From Anastrepha obliqua (lineage: Eukaryota; Arthropoda; Insecta; Diptera; Tephritidae): a stretch of 64,000 bases of DNA. The notes under the pieces are model-generated. The model had not been told where the DNA came from, did not search any database, and worked only from the letters and a program-made list of their open reading frames with translations. Made by a program: the position numbers and the translations under genes. Every line of letters starts with the position of its first letter. The stretch's first letter is position 1. Positions 42,492 through 53,415 of the stretch are shown here, piece after piece. The stretch is from contig NC_072893.1 in the NCBI RefSeq assembly GCF_027943255.1, positions 131,315,784-131,379,783 on the forward strand, read 5' to 3'.

Positions 42492-44330
42492 ATAGATAAT
42501 AACTATGTATGTAATATGAAAAACCAAGTAAGCCCTCCGAAAAGGTGTCCTTATTTATTCGTTCTCTTTTTATATAAAATTTATTTTAAAATTTTGATGA
42601 GTTATTCATCAGTTAATCAATATTCTATTAAATCATTGATATTACTACTGCCCCATACTCTATGGTGTGCGTTTGCATCGCATCCTATTATGAGTGGGTT
42701 AACCCTCTGGTATCGTGGGGTCAGTTATGATCGAAAAATCAAATCTGCAATACCTGGTAAAATATGATATATATTTCTTATAGATAATAACTATGTGCAT
42801 ATGTAATATGAAAAACCAAGTAAGCCCTCCAAAAAGGTGTCGTTCTTTATTCTTTCTCTTTTTATATAAAATTTATTTTAAAATTTTGATGAGTTATTCA
42901 TCAGTTAATCAATATTCTATTAAATCATTGATATCACTACTACCCCATACTCTATGGTGTGCGTTTGCATCGCATCCTATTATGAGTGGGTTAACCCTCT
43001 GGTATCGTGGGGTCAGTTATGACCCCAAAATCAAATCTGCTATACCTGGTAAAATATGATATATATATAAAAGTTATTTTAAAATTTTGAAGAAGTATTC
43101 AACTAAATCATTGATACCACTACTTCCCCATAATGTGTGGTGGGCGTTTGCATCGCATTCAATTATAAGCGGTTTAACCCTCTGGCATCGTGGGTCAATT
43201 CTGACCCCAGAAACCACATCTGCTATACCTGGTAAAATATGATATATATTTCTTATAGATAATAACTATGTATGTAATATGAAAAACCAAGTAAGCCCTC
43301 CAAAAAGGTGTCCTTATTTATTCTTTCTCTTTTTATATAAAATTTATTTTAAAATTGTGATGAGTTATTCATCAGTTAATCAATATTCAATTAAATCATT
43401 GATATTACTACTGCCCCATACTCTATGGTGTGCGTTTGCATCACATCCTATTATGAGTGGGTTAACCCTCTGGTATCGTGGGGTCAGTTATGACCCCAAA
43501 ATCAAATCTGCAATACCTGGTAAAATGTGATACTTATATATATAAAAGTTATTTTAAAATTTTGAAGAAGTATTCAACTAAATCATTGATACCACTACTT
43601 CCCCATAATGTGTGGTGGGCGTTTGCATCGCATTCAATTATAAGCGGTTTAACCCTCTGGAATCGTGGGTCAATTCTGACCCCAGAAACCAAATCTGCTA
43701 TACCTGGTAAAATATGATATATATTTCTTATAGATAATAACTATGTATGTAATATGAAAAACCAAGTAAGCCCTCCAAAAAGGTGTCCTTATTTATTCGT
43801 TCTCTTTTTATATAAAATTTATTTTAAAATTTTGATGAGTTATTCATCAGTTAATCAATATTCAATTAAATCATTGATATTACTACTGCCCCATACTCTA
43901 TGGTGTGCGTTTGCATCGCATCCTATTATGAGTGGGTTAACCCTCTGGTATCGTGGGGTCAGTTATGATCGAAAAATCAAATCTGCAATACCTGGTAAAA
44001 TATGATATATATTTCTTATAGATAATAACTATGTGCATATGTAATATGAAAAACCAAGTAAGCCCTCCAAAAAGGTGTCGTTATTTATTCTTTCTCTTTT
44101 TATATAAAATTTATTTTAAAATTTTGATGAGTTATTCATCAGTTAATCAATATTCTATTAAATCATTGATATCACTACTACCCCATACTCTATGGTGTGC
44201 GTTTGCATCGCATCCTATTATGAGTGGGTTAACCCTCTGGTATCGTGGGGTCAGTTATGACCCCAAAATCAAATCTGCTATACCTAGTAAAATATATATA
44301 TTTATTATATGTAGATAATATGATAAACCA
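42492..44330. repeat. Satellite array, fourth block with five-monomer higher-order unit
   Basis: Monomer order is A' (42516), A (42808), B (43070), A (43279), B (43545), then A' (43754), A (44046), giving a higher-order period of 1238 bp between the A' copies. A' to A junctions share the extra GTGCATATGTAATATG. The last A decays after about 44290, with a degenerate monomer to about 44380. Confidence 0.9.
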
Positions 44331-44781
44331 AGCAATCTCTCTAAATTGAGGCCACATTTACTCTTTGTCTTTTTATATAAATAAATTAAACTAGGCGGAT
44401 CCGTGCGCACCCTGCGCAACAAAATATGTACAAAACATAGTTGTGACTTATGCAAAGATACACATTTATTTTTTCTATATATAACAGCAGCTTACACATT
44501 CAAATTAACCCTTAAATGCATGACATCGCCGATTTGAATATTTTTTTTTAAACGAGAGGTAACTGCTTATAAAGTCATGAAAAAATAATAAAAAAAATTT
44601 TTGTGCTCAAAATTGTCATTTTTTCTTAAGGATAAGGGTTTGTTGCCAAATGGCTACATCATGTGTTATTAGAGCGATATAGTGAAAATTGTCAGGACTG
44701 AAACCAATCGAAAATGCAAGGAGAAAAAATTATTTTATTCAATTTAAATTTTTCAAAAAACATGTAAATGATATATTAATT

Positions 44782-45435
44782 TATATGAAAAAGTTTAAAA
44801 CAATTATTTTTGTTGTTAAAACACAGAGCAATGCCACATTTCTCACATTTAACGCGACTGAAGCCCTTACATTCAGGATATTTGCAGCGCATTTTAGTTT
44901 CCGTGTGCTCGGGCCAGTGTCCAGTTTCATCTCTGCGAATATCCTTGGGAGGAACATGTTGAGCAGGACCTCTTTTCTTTCTTCATTTGAATTGCTGGTT
45001 CTATGCTACTTGGTCTGCCACGTTTTGTTCCCACTTTCACTTGTCTGAGACAACGACCTACTTCAAGACGAAAATCAGCTTGGTTTAAAAGATCAGATTC
45101 CGTTTGTTTCTTCTGCTTCAGTACGCGTTTGTAGGTCAACCATACATTGACCATTGTCATGTCAATCAAGTGATAAAATATTCGCAAGTACCACTTTCTA
45201 CTTTTAATTGCAATTTTATACCGACCCATTAAACTATCTAAGAGGTCCACGCCTCCCATATGACGATTATATTCGTGAATAATATTGGGGCATTTACATC
45301 AACTACTTTGCCAGCTTTCCGATCAAATCGTTTTACTAATATTTCATGAGATGTTCCTGCAAAAGAAGATATTAGGTTAACATATTTATTATCCTTCCAA
45401 ACTACTGAAGTTATGTATTTCGACTCCATCTATAG
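44782..45435 (-). pseudogene. pB6 piggyBac transposase, C-terminal part
   Basis: Continues from the N-terminal part across the hAT-like insertion: MESKYITSVVWKDNKYVNLI, a frameshift near 45250, then MGGVDLLDSLMGRYKIAIKS (third catalytic Asp) and MTMVNVWLTYKRVLKQKKQT. A second frameshift near 44935 precedes the zinc tail (CKYPECKGFSRVKCEKCGIA, LCFNNKNNC), ending near 44782. Confidence 0.85.
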
Positions 45436-45591
45436 TAGGGTGGTCCTTATTTTTCGAAATCAAAATTTTCAATGCAGGAATCTCTCATTATGTTGTTTTT
45501 GATAAAAAAAAATATTTCCTAAAGTTTCATACCGATAAATTACCGTTATCACGTGCCGCAATGCCATTGAAATCATAATTAGAAAAGATAT

Positions 45592-48500
45592 CGCACCCCC
45601 GCAAGAAAAGTGACACAAGTCAAAAACATTAAATTGTGCAGGAGAGTAAAAATTAAAAACTGTAAAAATAAAAATGCTATATTTAGTCAAAACTAATCCT
45701 TGGTCCACATGAACTTATTTTTTTGTGTTGTTTTTTAGACTCAAAAGTATAATTTAGATTTTTAAGCAACTTTGAAGCATACAGAGTCTTCAAAACTACC
45801 CCTATTTTAACTTGTGTCATTTTTCTTGTGTTGCTAATTGATGTATTTTTATTTGTGACAGTATTGAATATAGTAATAAAAAACATAATAATATTTCACT
45901 TTATTTAGCTTTATTATTTATGACTAATGTAATTTTAAACATCAGTAGGTACAACAAAAAATAACTCTGCTTACAAAGCAGTATGTAATTTAAACAAAAC
46001 TACTGTTGTTAAATAGGTACATACATTTAAGAAAATAGTGAATTAAAAATACTGAAATAACTTTGCGGGATGTGATTTGAACGGATCAACTCCAAACAGT
46101 CTTCTTTGTTTTTTCCTTCGATCACTATTTTTTTAGAGTAAGCTTTCTTCAGAGTAACAGAAGAAGATTGGGGTTTTCTCTTTCGAACTTCAATTTCTGC
46201 AAATTCGTCCTTGTATGACAGTTTGAAAAGAAATGAATCTGGTCTAGACTTCTCAAACCTCAGAACTTTAAAATCAGTCATTTTTATAGTGTTGCCAGTC
46301 ACATCTTTAGCATAATTGGTGCCTGTCATACTACTTAAATGTTTTAAATCAAAGAAATCTAAATGACTCATTTCGTTCACCTGATATGGATTTCCACGCT
46401 TCTTGGCTGTTCGTATTATTGTGACATACTGTTGGGGAATAATAATTGGACCACTTTTGAGTGACTTTTTTATCTGTTTCTCAATTGCAGAATGGGCTGC
46501 ATCACCCTCATTCTGAGTATGGCCGCAAATCAAGAATTTGTGTGTAATACATAGCTTTTATTTTCAGTGTTTTAACTGCATGCATAAACATTGCAATTAT
46601 ATACCGATTCTTGTTTTGTCCGCAACAGTTGTCCGAGTAGAACGTGAATTCCAAATTGTCATTATTAATTTCAGAAGCTTTCTTCTCCAGATACTTTAAT
46701 ATGCAAGATCCGATTTCATTCGCACCACGATGTCCTTCGCCCTCGTGCCAAAAAAAACATTCCACAGAATCGTTACCAACTTCGCAAATCGTAAAATTAT
46801 AAGAATTTATTTTCGATTTGTAATAAAATATTGATAAATTTCCTCTAGGACACGGCATCACCGCTTGAAGATCAAAAGTTGCAAGAACAAAATTATCACC
46901 AACACATCTTTTATCCTGTTCTTTAGATTCACGACTTAACCTTTTTTCTTCCTGATGCTTCTCGTTTTTTTCCTTTGTGCCTGGTACTTCTGGTGCGTTT
47001 TTGTAAGATTCGCACAAATTGCATAAATCTTTTTTCGGGGAAAAAAATGAAATATTAAACTCCCCATTAAAAATACGTGAGTACATCATAAGATTTGCTG
47101 CTGGTTGTTTTTTTTCGGCTTGTTCTTTCATGTAGTCTCTATGTAAGTCAGCTAAACTTTTACCACCATCTATGTACTCTCTGGAAGTAGTGGCACGGAG
47201 GTAATGGCTTTCCATGCGTGGTATCGAGTTGATATGGTTTCTTACGGATTCTTTTATACCAGGTGCAACTGTGAAATGATTTGAGTGTTTTCCCCTCTTC
47301 TCTGGTTTAAGAAATCCATTTTCTTTTTTTTCCAAAACTGTTCTTATAGGTCTGTCGTTGATTCCCAACGTATTCTTAAAGAATAGTTTGCAAACTCTCA
47401 ATTTTTTTGCCTCTATCTGAAAGTAGAATGCGTTGTTCAATTTTCTGTGGTTTTCCGTGCGCGTGTACCTATATTTGGGCTGTATACTTTCAATGTTCCC
47501 AGCAATAAAAGATCGTTGTTGTTCTAAGTTGCCAAGTGCCCAATAGTTGTTGAAAATGGTCTTTCTTTGATTTTCTGAAAACTTGGTTGAGCATGAAAGT
47601 TTGCATTTGTCTGTGCATGGTGCTAAAATTTCTCTGGCTTTGATTATTTTGGACGTCTTGGAAACGGATTGATATTCTTTTCCCATATTTCTGAGTCGTT
47701 TCGCTGTCTCTTTTTTTCTTGCTGAAATTCTAATTACTCTCTTCTTACCACGTTTAGAAGACGAACTTGGTGGTGATGATTCGTCACTTAATGTTAATTC
47801 ATTACTTGATGTTGATTCATCACTTGATGTTGACTCAGATGAAGAAAAGCTGGGGTCGGCCTTTGAATCATCGCTTAGGTTTAAATCAGCATTGCTTTCA
47901 TCTGATACAGTTTCTAAATTTTCATGATCAGATACTTTAGATACTACACCATTTTCTATTTTTCTTAAGACGAATTTTGTATCTATTTTCTCGTCCATTT
48001 CCATAGTATACTGCTGTAAATTATCTGGAACAGCCGAGGATTCAGCAGCTTGCATGGGTTCCCCAGATTCAATATTTTCAAGTTCAACATAATTGGGGTT
48101 TTGTACTTCAATACTCCCAATATCAACAGATGTTTCCAAGGTATCGGTGTTATTCTCATCTTCCAAGCACAATCGTAAAATTCTCGAAGCTCGAGAAGAC
48201 GAATCCATTTTATCTAAAACAAAATGAAATATTTGATAGTTTTAAAATCAATGCTTATTGAACTGTCCCTTAATTAGTTCGTTTATTTAGAAAAATAAAA
48301 TAACTGCACATAACACGTTGTATTATATACGATTATGTGGTTGTAACATAAACGAAGAGTTTTTTTAATGGCATTCCTGTCATAAATGCAAATAAAATAA
48401 AAATGACATAACAGAAAAAGTGACATATCACAAAATAAATCGTCAACAATATACTTACATGGAACAAGAAAAGTGTCCTAATCCAAAATATTATTATAAT

Positions 48501-48870
48501 GTCTTCTTGTTACTTTCACTTAAAACAGGAAAAACGTCATAAATCAAAATAATGTCTATTTTCCACTTTCAAAGCAAACAGGATGCAACACGAAAACTGT
48601 CACAACTTAAAATATGTCGGTTTTCCGGAGCAGCGTAACAACCTCACTCGTTGGAGATCTAGACACAACTGTAATGTGTCACCTTTCTTGAATCAACAAA
48701 GTTGTTTGGCGGGAAAGTACAAAACGACACTAGTGGCCTCTCGGGAGAATTACAGAAATTTAACTTGTGACATTTTTCCTGATTGACTATTGACTTCTTT
48801 AGAATATAATGGGCACATAATATGAAATTTGAAAATTTTTGAGTTGTGTCGCTTTTCTTGCGGGGGTGCG
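45592..48870 (-). mobile_element. Sola-like DNA transposon with 4-bp TSD
   Basis: TIRs are CGCACCCCCGCAAGAAAAGT at 45592 and CGCACCCCCGCAAGAAAAGC read inward from 48870; the next bases GACACAAGTC/GACACAACTC also match. ATAT flanks both sides (45588-45591 and 48871-48874). Variants of ACAAGAAAAGTGACACAAG recur inside both ends (for example about 45808-45830, 48465, 48675, 48766). It is inserted in the 3' part of the hAT-like element. Assignment to Sola rests on the 4-bp TSD and the protein. Confidence 0.65.
46027..48208 (-). pseudogene. Sola-like transposase, one frameshift
   Basis: ATG at 48208. The N-terminal 190 residues are acidic and Ser-rich and end in a basic stretch (KRGKKRVIRISARKKETAKR). 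Then come a possible Zn knuckle (ILAPCTDKCKLSCSTKFSEN), a helical region with RPIRTVLEKKENGFLKPEKR, and the CxxC motif DLCNLCESYK. The catalytic-looking blocks are ATFDLQAVMPCPRG, CFFWHEGEGHRGANEIGSC and FTFYSDNCCGQNKNRYIIAM. A frameshift at about 46530 separates the last conserved block (CGHTQNEGDAAHSAIEKQIK), after which the protein runs to a stop at 46027. DLQ, SDxCxGQN and GHTxNEGD wording recurs in unnamed insect transposase-like proteins. The Sola label is tentative. Confidence 0.6.
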
Positions 48871-48986
48871 ATATATGAAAAATTGACGATATGTTTTGTT
48901 TTGCTTTTTTATTTTATGCAAATTCTCATTAAAAAAAAAAACATAAATAAAAAGAAATTCAAATAATTTTTGAATAAAAACTTAGT

Positions 48987-51490
48987 TCACTTGTTATTTT
49001 TGTTACTGAAGTCGACACTCGTAGCCTCTCTGGTGTGTTTAGGGTAAGTTTTTCTATATTTCTCCACAACCTATAATTATAATATAAATGAAAATCGTTA
49101 ATTTTTAATAAATAACAAAATTTTGTATGACGTGTTTTACTTACTTGAAGAACGAACTGCTTTTGGTTTTCATTTTTAGTGAAAGAATTGTTGAATTCTT
49201 CCATCAACTTCACCCCCCTTTCAGCTGTGTCGTTGACTACATTAATGTTGTCCAAGATTTTTTTCCCTTCAATATATTTCGGGTTAAGATGCCATTCAGC
49301 AGCATTTTCATTCAAAAATGCGGGATTTATATTGAAGCGTTCAAATAAATTCATTGAATTTTCAGTTATTAAACAACTTGGAAGGTCTTTTTGTAAAAAA
49401 ATTTTCAGGTCCTTGTATTGAACAGAAAGTTGTTTCGAGGCATCGGTTTCATTTTTTGATTCACTTTGTTTATCCTGCATTATATTTTTAAGCTTTTGCG
49501 CCATCTTCTCTCTTTCTTTAATTGGCACATTGTGATCAAATAATGAAAACACGACCGCCTCATCTGCCAAGTACCAGAGATGATTTATAAACTTCATTAT
49601 ACATGCTTTTGCCACTGTTTCGTCTTTTTGTAGGTAATTATTCAAGTTTCTCAAAAGACAAATATCTTGCCATGGAGCCTCGATTGCTCTGTTTGCTCTA
49701 AACCATGGTTTTATGTAGTTAACAACAATAAAACCACATATTCTGCATAATGCTTGTTTTTCATCTTCCGTTGTTTCGACTTCATTCCGTAATAGAAATA
49801 TTTTTATACTATAAATGGCCTTTGCCATCCACCGAGCTTGATGATAAGCACTTGGCTTTCGTATGATATTGCCCTTAGGAAGTGCTCCACCCAAGAGTAT
49901 TATCGATAATTCAAGGAATTCCTTATAATCATTACGTGGTTGGTGCTCTTTTTCAAGTGTTGTCAAGCAAAATTGTAATATTTCATCGCGTTTTCCTTCT
50001 AATAATGTCGTTAACATACTGCTTGTGCTAAAGTCACAGATATTTTGTGTATTGATTTTTGAAAAGTTAGCTTTGAATTTTTTAAATAATGGAATGTCCG
50101 GACCAGTAGATTTAAATAGTTTTACACTTGAAATAGCCGATTGCAGCACCAACTCATAAACATGATGCCGACAAGCTAGATATAAAATGCTGCGACCAAG
50201 TTTCATTTCCAACATGGCACAGGCTCCATTTAATCGGCCGGTATTGGAAGATGTTGTATCAAATACAAAGGCTTGAACTTTATGTTGCAATGACCACTTT
50301 TCTAATGTGTCATAAACTGCGCTGGAGATTTCTTTTCCACATCCTGAAGGAATATGTGGAACTCCTAAAAGCTACTCGATTACAGGCGTTTTGACTATAA
50401 CGGGTAGGCGGTCAACTTTACTCGTATTGGTCAAATCTAGCAGTAATTTGGTATCCCAGTGCACTATTGCAAAGTCAACATTTAAGCCTGAAAAATTTCT
50501 TTCGATATCTTTTGCTATATCTTTGTGATATTTATGTCTTGCTCGTCTAATAGATGACCGATTTATGACAAAGTCCATTGGATCTAAAGAAAGAGTTTCC
50601 ACACAAGCATTTAAAATATGTACTGCATCTCTATCACTGACATGACATTTATCTAAAGCAGCAGCAAGTCTTCCAGTCAGAATCAAATTTCTTGCTCTGC
50701 GGAGTTTTCTATTATCAGGCACAAGCGATAAATTATTTTGTTCTTCACATGATGCTGTAGGATCGGAACAAGTATTGAGAAGTCGAGGTTCTGCCTCACC
50801 AAAAACGCTGCCTCTTTCAGAAGTTTCTGAATCAGAAGAAGAAAATCTGGGAGTTGGAATTAGAAATCAAAAATATTTATTTATGTATTTTAATTGCTAT
50901 TTTATAAATTTAATATATTACTTACCGTAGGTTTGATTTTTTTCCTTTTCAGCTTGTAGTTTTTGCTTTTCCAACTCTTTCTTTTTTTCAGTTACCGCTT
51001 TTCGTTTTTCTGCTGCAGTTATCTTGTTATCTATGCCAAGCATACTACCTACACGATTTGGTTTTCTTTGGGCAATTAAAAACTGTTTGTCTTTTTCAAT
51101 AGACATAATGTTCAAAGCATTTGCATGGGCAATGTCAAACAGATTATTTAATTTTTCGCTGAACGCCTTTTCTTTACCTTGTTGGTTATCTGTTCTTCGT
51201 TTACAGCTTTTTTCTAAATTTCGCCATTCTTCATACAATTTTTTTAACTTTTTCACACTATCACTCTTGTCTTTGGTCGGAATTCTTGCCTTTCGCCAAA
51301 ATATTTCACACTCGTCGATCACTAAATTTGCCGCTTCTGACAAATTCAAGCGTACATTTCGCATATTATTAAATAAAACAGATAAGCAATCTTGATTAGA
51401 AGGCAGCTTGCTGCCAAGAATTTGATTTTTCATTGCACCTACTAAATAAAATCCTTGTCGCGGCATTTTAAAGTTTTTCTTAAATGACAA
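48987..51490 (-). pseudogene. Transposase of the hAT-like element, three exons, one nonsense codon
   Basis: Exon 1 (51490-50926): about 185 residues, helical and Lys-rich (KMPRQGFYLVGAMKNQILGS to EKEKNQTYG). Intron 1 is 50847-50925. Exon 2 (50846-49145): SSSDSETSERGSVFGEAEPR, DPMDFVINRSSIRRARHKY, FAIVHWDTKLLLDL (candidate first Asp), a TAG at about 50372, QAFVFDTTSSNTGRLNGACA (candidate second Asp), ILYLACRHHVYELVL, ARWMAKAIYSIKIFLL and NDTAERGVKLMEEFN (compare AERxFS of hAT). Intron 2 is 49071-49144 (GTAAGT...TATAG). Exon 3 ends KYRKTYPKHTREATSVDF and NKNNK. The frame is offset by one base at the first splice. I know relatives only as unnamed insect proteins. Confidence 0.68.
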
Positions 51491-51874
51491 ATTTATGCCT
51501 CTTAATTTTTACTTCACTTATAATGAATCACACAAATTGCGTGGAGCTTAAAAAATTTTTAATGCAACTACAACGCTAACAGAATAACGGAACTATTCGC
51601 AAAATAATTACAACACATATGTGTTATTTAAAGCAGTCAATATGCCCTTTATTGCTTGCTTCTTTTACGCTAATTATGATAACGGTAAAAAGAAAACCAG
51701 AAGATAGCAAAATAGCAACACAGTGGCATTGCGGCACGTGATAACGGTAATTTATCGGTATGAAACTTTGGGAATAATTTTTTTTTATCAAAAATATTAT
51801 ATTGAGATGTTCCTGCATTGAAAAGTCACCAAAATATTTCATGCAGTAAATTTAAGGACCAGCCTAATCTATAG

Positions 51875-53024
51875 TCGTCATATATTCATTTCTTTTTTCA
51901 TTGCGGCTTCTGTTGGTAATTTACAATTTGGAATTCTGTTTCTACGAACAGTTCCAAGCGAGAAAATACCTGTTTTGGCTAAATACACCATTAGTGGAAT
52001 GGCTGTATAAAAATTATCTTGATATATGCGATAATTTTGTTGTCTTGGAATAATACGAGACAAACGCAAAACAATGTTTGATGTTGCCCCAAGATCTGGT
52101 TCGTCATGCGGTCTGGGCATATTGTTTTCAGCACCAGTGTATATTTCAAAATTATAGGCAAATCCAGAAATTCCTGCCAAAACAAACAATTTGAAACCCC
52201 ATTTATGGGGTTTCATTGGCATATATTGCTTCATGAAGTATTTCACTTTTGTTGAGCACATTTGTTCGTCGATGGCCAGTTGCTTTTCCAATGGTATGCT
52301 TTTAAATTTGGAAAGAAGATGATTGATTAGGGGCCTTATTTTGTATAACCGATCATGCTCTTCTTGACCACGTGGTATAAAAGAAGAATTATCATTGAAG
52401 TGTATATTCTGCCGCAATTTTTCAAAGGCGTTGACCGGCATTATGTCTTTTACAAAAGAAATGCTCAGTTTATCACTCCAATAAGATCTAATACTGGGCG
52501 CATGTACAATAGACATGTACACTACAATGGCAATGCACTTTTTTATATCGGACGGAGCATATTTGTTATGTTTCTCTGGATTCTTTTGTACACTGTACAA
52601 ATTTGTCTGCTAGACAATGTTCATAATAAGTTCATCAGTAAAAAAGTAACAAAAAAAATGGTATGGAGTCTCTAAACTTAATAATTCACCGTATATTTCA
52701 TCGTTGCCATGAAATTGGAGTTGATCTTCATTTAATTGTAGATTTTTTTTTTTTTCCAAATGGTGTTTTTTTTTTTTTGGTGCGTTGTCCAAAATCTTCG
52801 GTTGAAGGGGCTGCAGAATTACATTCCAATGACGGACTCGGCGCTAAAGGAGGCTGCGTAATTGCATCTATTTCTGTATCATCATCAGAATGTGCCAGAT
52901 CAGTCGGAGCAAAGTCTGGGTCCTCTATATCGTCGTCAAAGCCATTCTCATCTTCACTTTCGTCGCTATTATATTCCAGCAAATATTTCGTAAGCTCCTC
53001 CACTGATTTGAATGGTTTATTCAT
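51875..53024 (-). pseudogene. pB6 piggyBac transposase, N-terminal and catalytic part
   Basis: ATG at 53024: MNKPFKSVEELTKYLLEYNS and an acidic leader. A frameshift lies in the A-runs near 52750 and a TAG near 52610 precedes QTNLYSVQKNPEKHNKYAPS. The core has IRSYWSDKLSISFVKDIMPV, DRLYKIRPLINHLLSKF, KQLAIDEQMCSTKVKYFMKQ (first Asp), KPHKWGFKLFVLAGISGFAY and NYRIYQDNFYTAIPLMVYLA (second Asp). TGA and TAG codons lie just before the 8-bp TSD at 51867-51874. Confidence 0.87.
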
Positions 53025-53415
53025 TTTGGAAACAACTGAACAAGAGAATTAATAGTGGTCACACCAGTTGAACAAACTATGATTATATGCACAATGTAGC
53101 CAAATGGCAACATGTAGCCAAATGGTAATTTGATAATAATCAAAATTATTTTTATTTTATTATTTTTTTTATTAATTAATTATTTTTCAAAGTTCACACT
53201 TCACTACTTATGGACAATGTGTATACTCATGTCAAAAAATTGCGCCAAAAAAAGCACGATCAATGAAAACACACAAGTCAACTTACGATTTCGTTTGAAC
53301 AGTATGTAGCCAAAAGTCTACATCACGAATTAAACCGTTATCTGTAGTATATGCGAAATTATAGAACTTTTAATGCTATGTTGCCAAACGGCAACGCAAT
53401 GCATTTAAGGGTTAA

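Larger units (their letters stand above)
45436..51866 (-). mobile_element. hAT-like element with 8-bp TSD, unfamiliar family
   Basis: The termini are TAGGGTGGTCCTTA at 45436 and TAGGCTGGTCCTTA read inward from 51866. A perfect 8-bp duplication ATCTATAG flanks it (45428-45435 and 51867-51874). The inverted similarity extends further with gaps, ending in a nearly perfect block of over 45 bp (from AAGTTTCATACCGATAAATT through CACGTGCCGCAATGCCA) at about 45519-45567 and 51725-51773. It encodes one spliced transposase gene (48987-51490) and contains a Sola-like element. An 8-bp TSD and a YARGG-type TIR are hAT hallmarks. Confidence 0.82.
44505..53415 (-). mobile_element. piggyBac element pB6, host of two nested elements
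   Basis: TTAA at 44505-44508 and 53412-53415. TIRs are CCCTTAAATGCATGACATCG and, from the right, CCCTTAAATGCATTGCGTTG (the first 14 bases are identical). A palindrome, GTTGCC-AAAC-GGCAAC, lies at 53380-53395. Variants of TTGCCAAATGGCTAC recur near both ends (44644, 53097, 53112). The transposase gene is split by a hAT-like element at 45436-51866. 44509-44781 and 53025-53379 are non-coding ends. Confidence 0.9.

Noticed and set aside
31333..44318. A repeated 83-95-codon frame starting MKNQVSPPKRCPYLF in every type-A satellite monomer
   Set aside because: It is open simply because the monomers are near-identical. The frame is lost in type-B monomers and runs into the linker. No protein family resemblance was seen.
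31190..44330. Regular repeats that could suggest a CRISPR-like array
   Set aside because: Monomers of 190-290 bp without unique spacers in a eukaryotic transposon-rich region form a satellite, not a CRISPR array.
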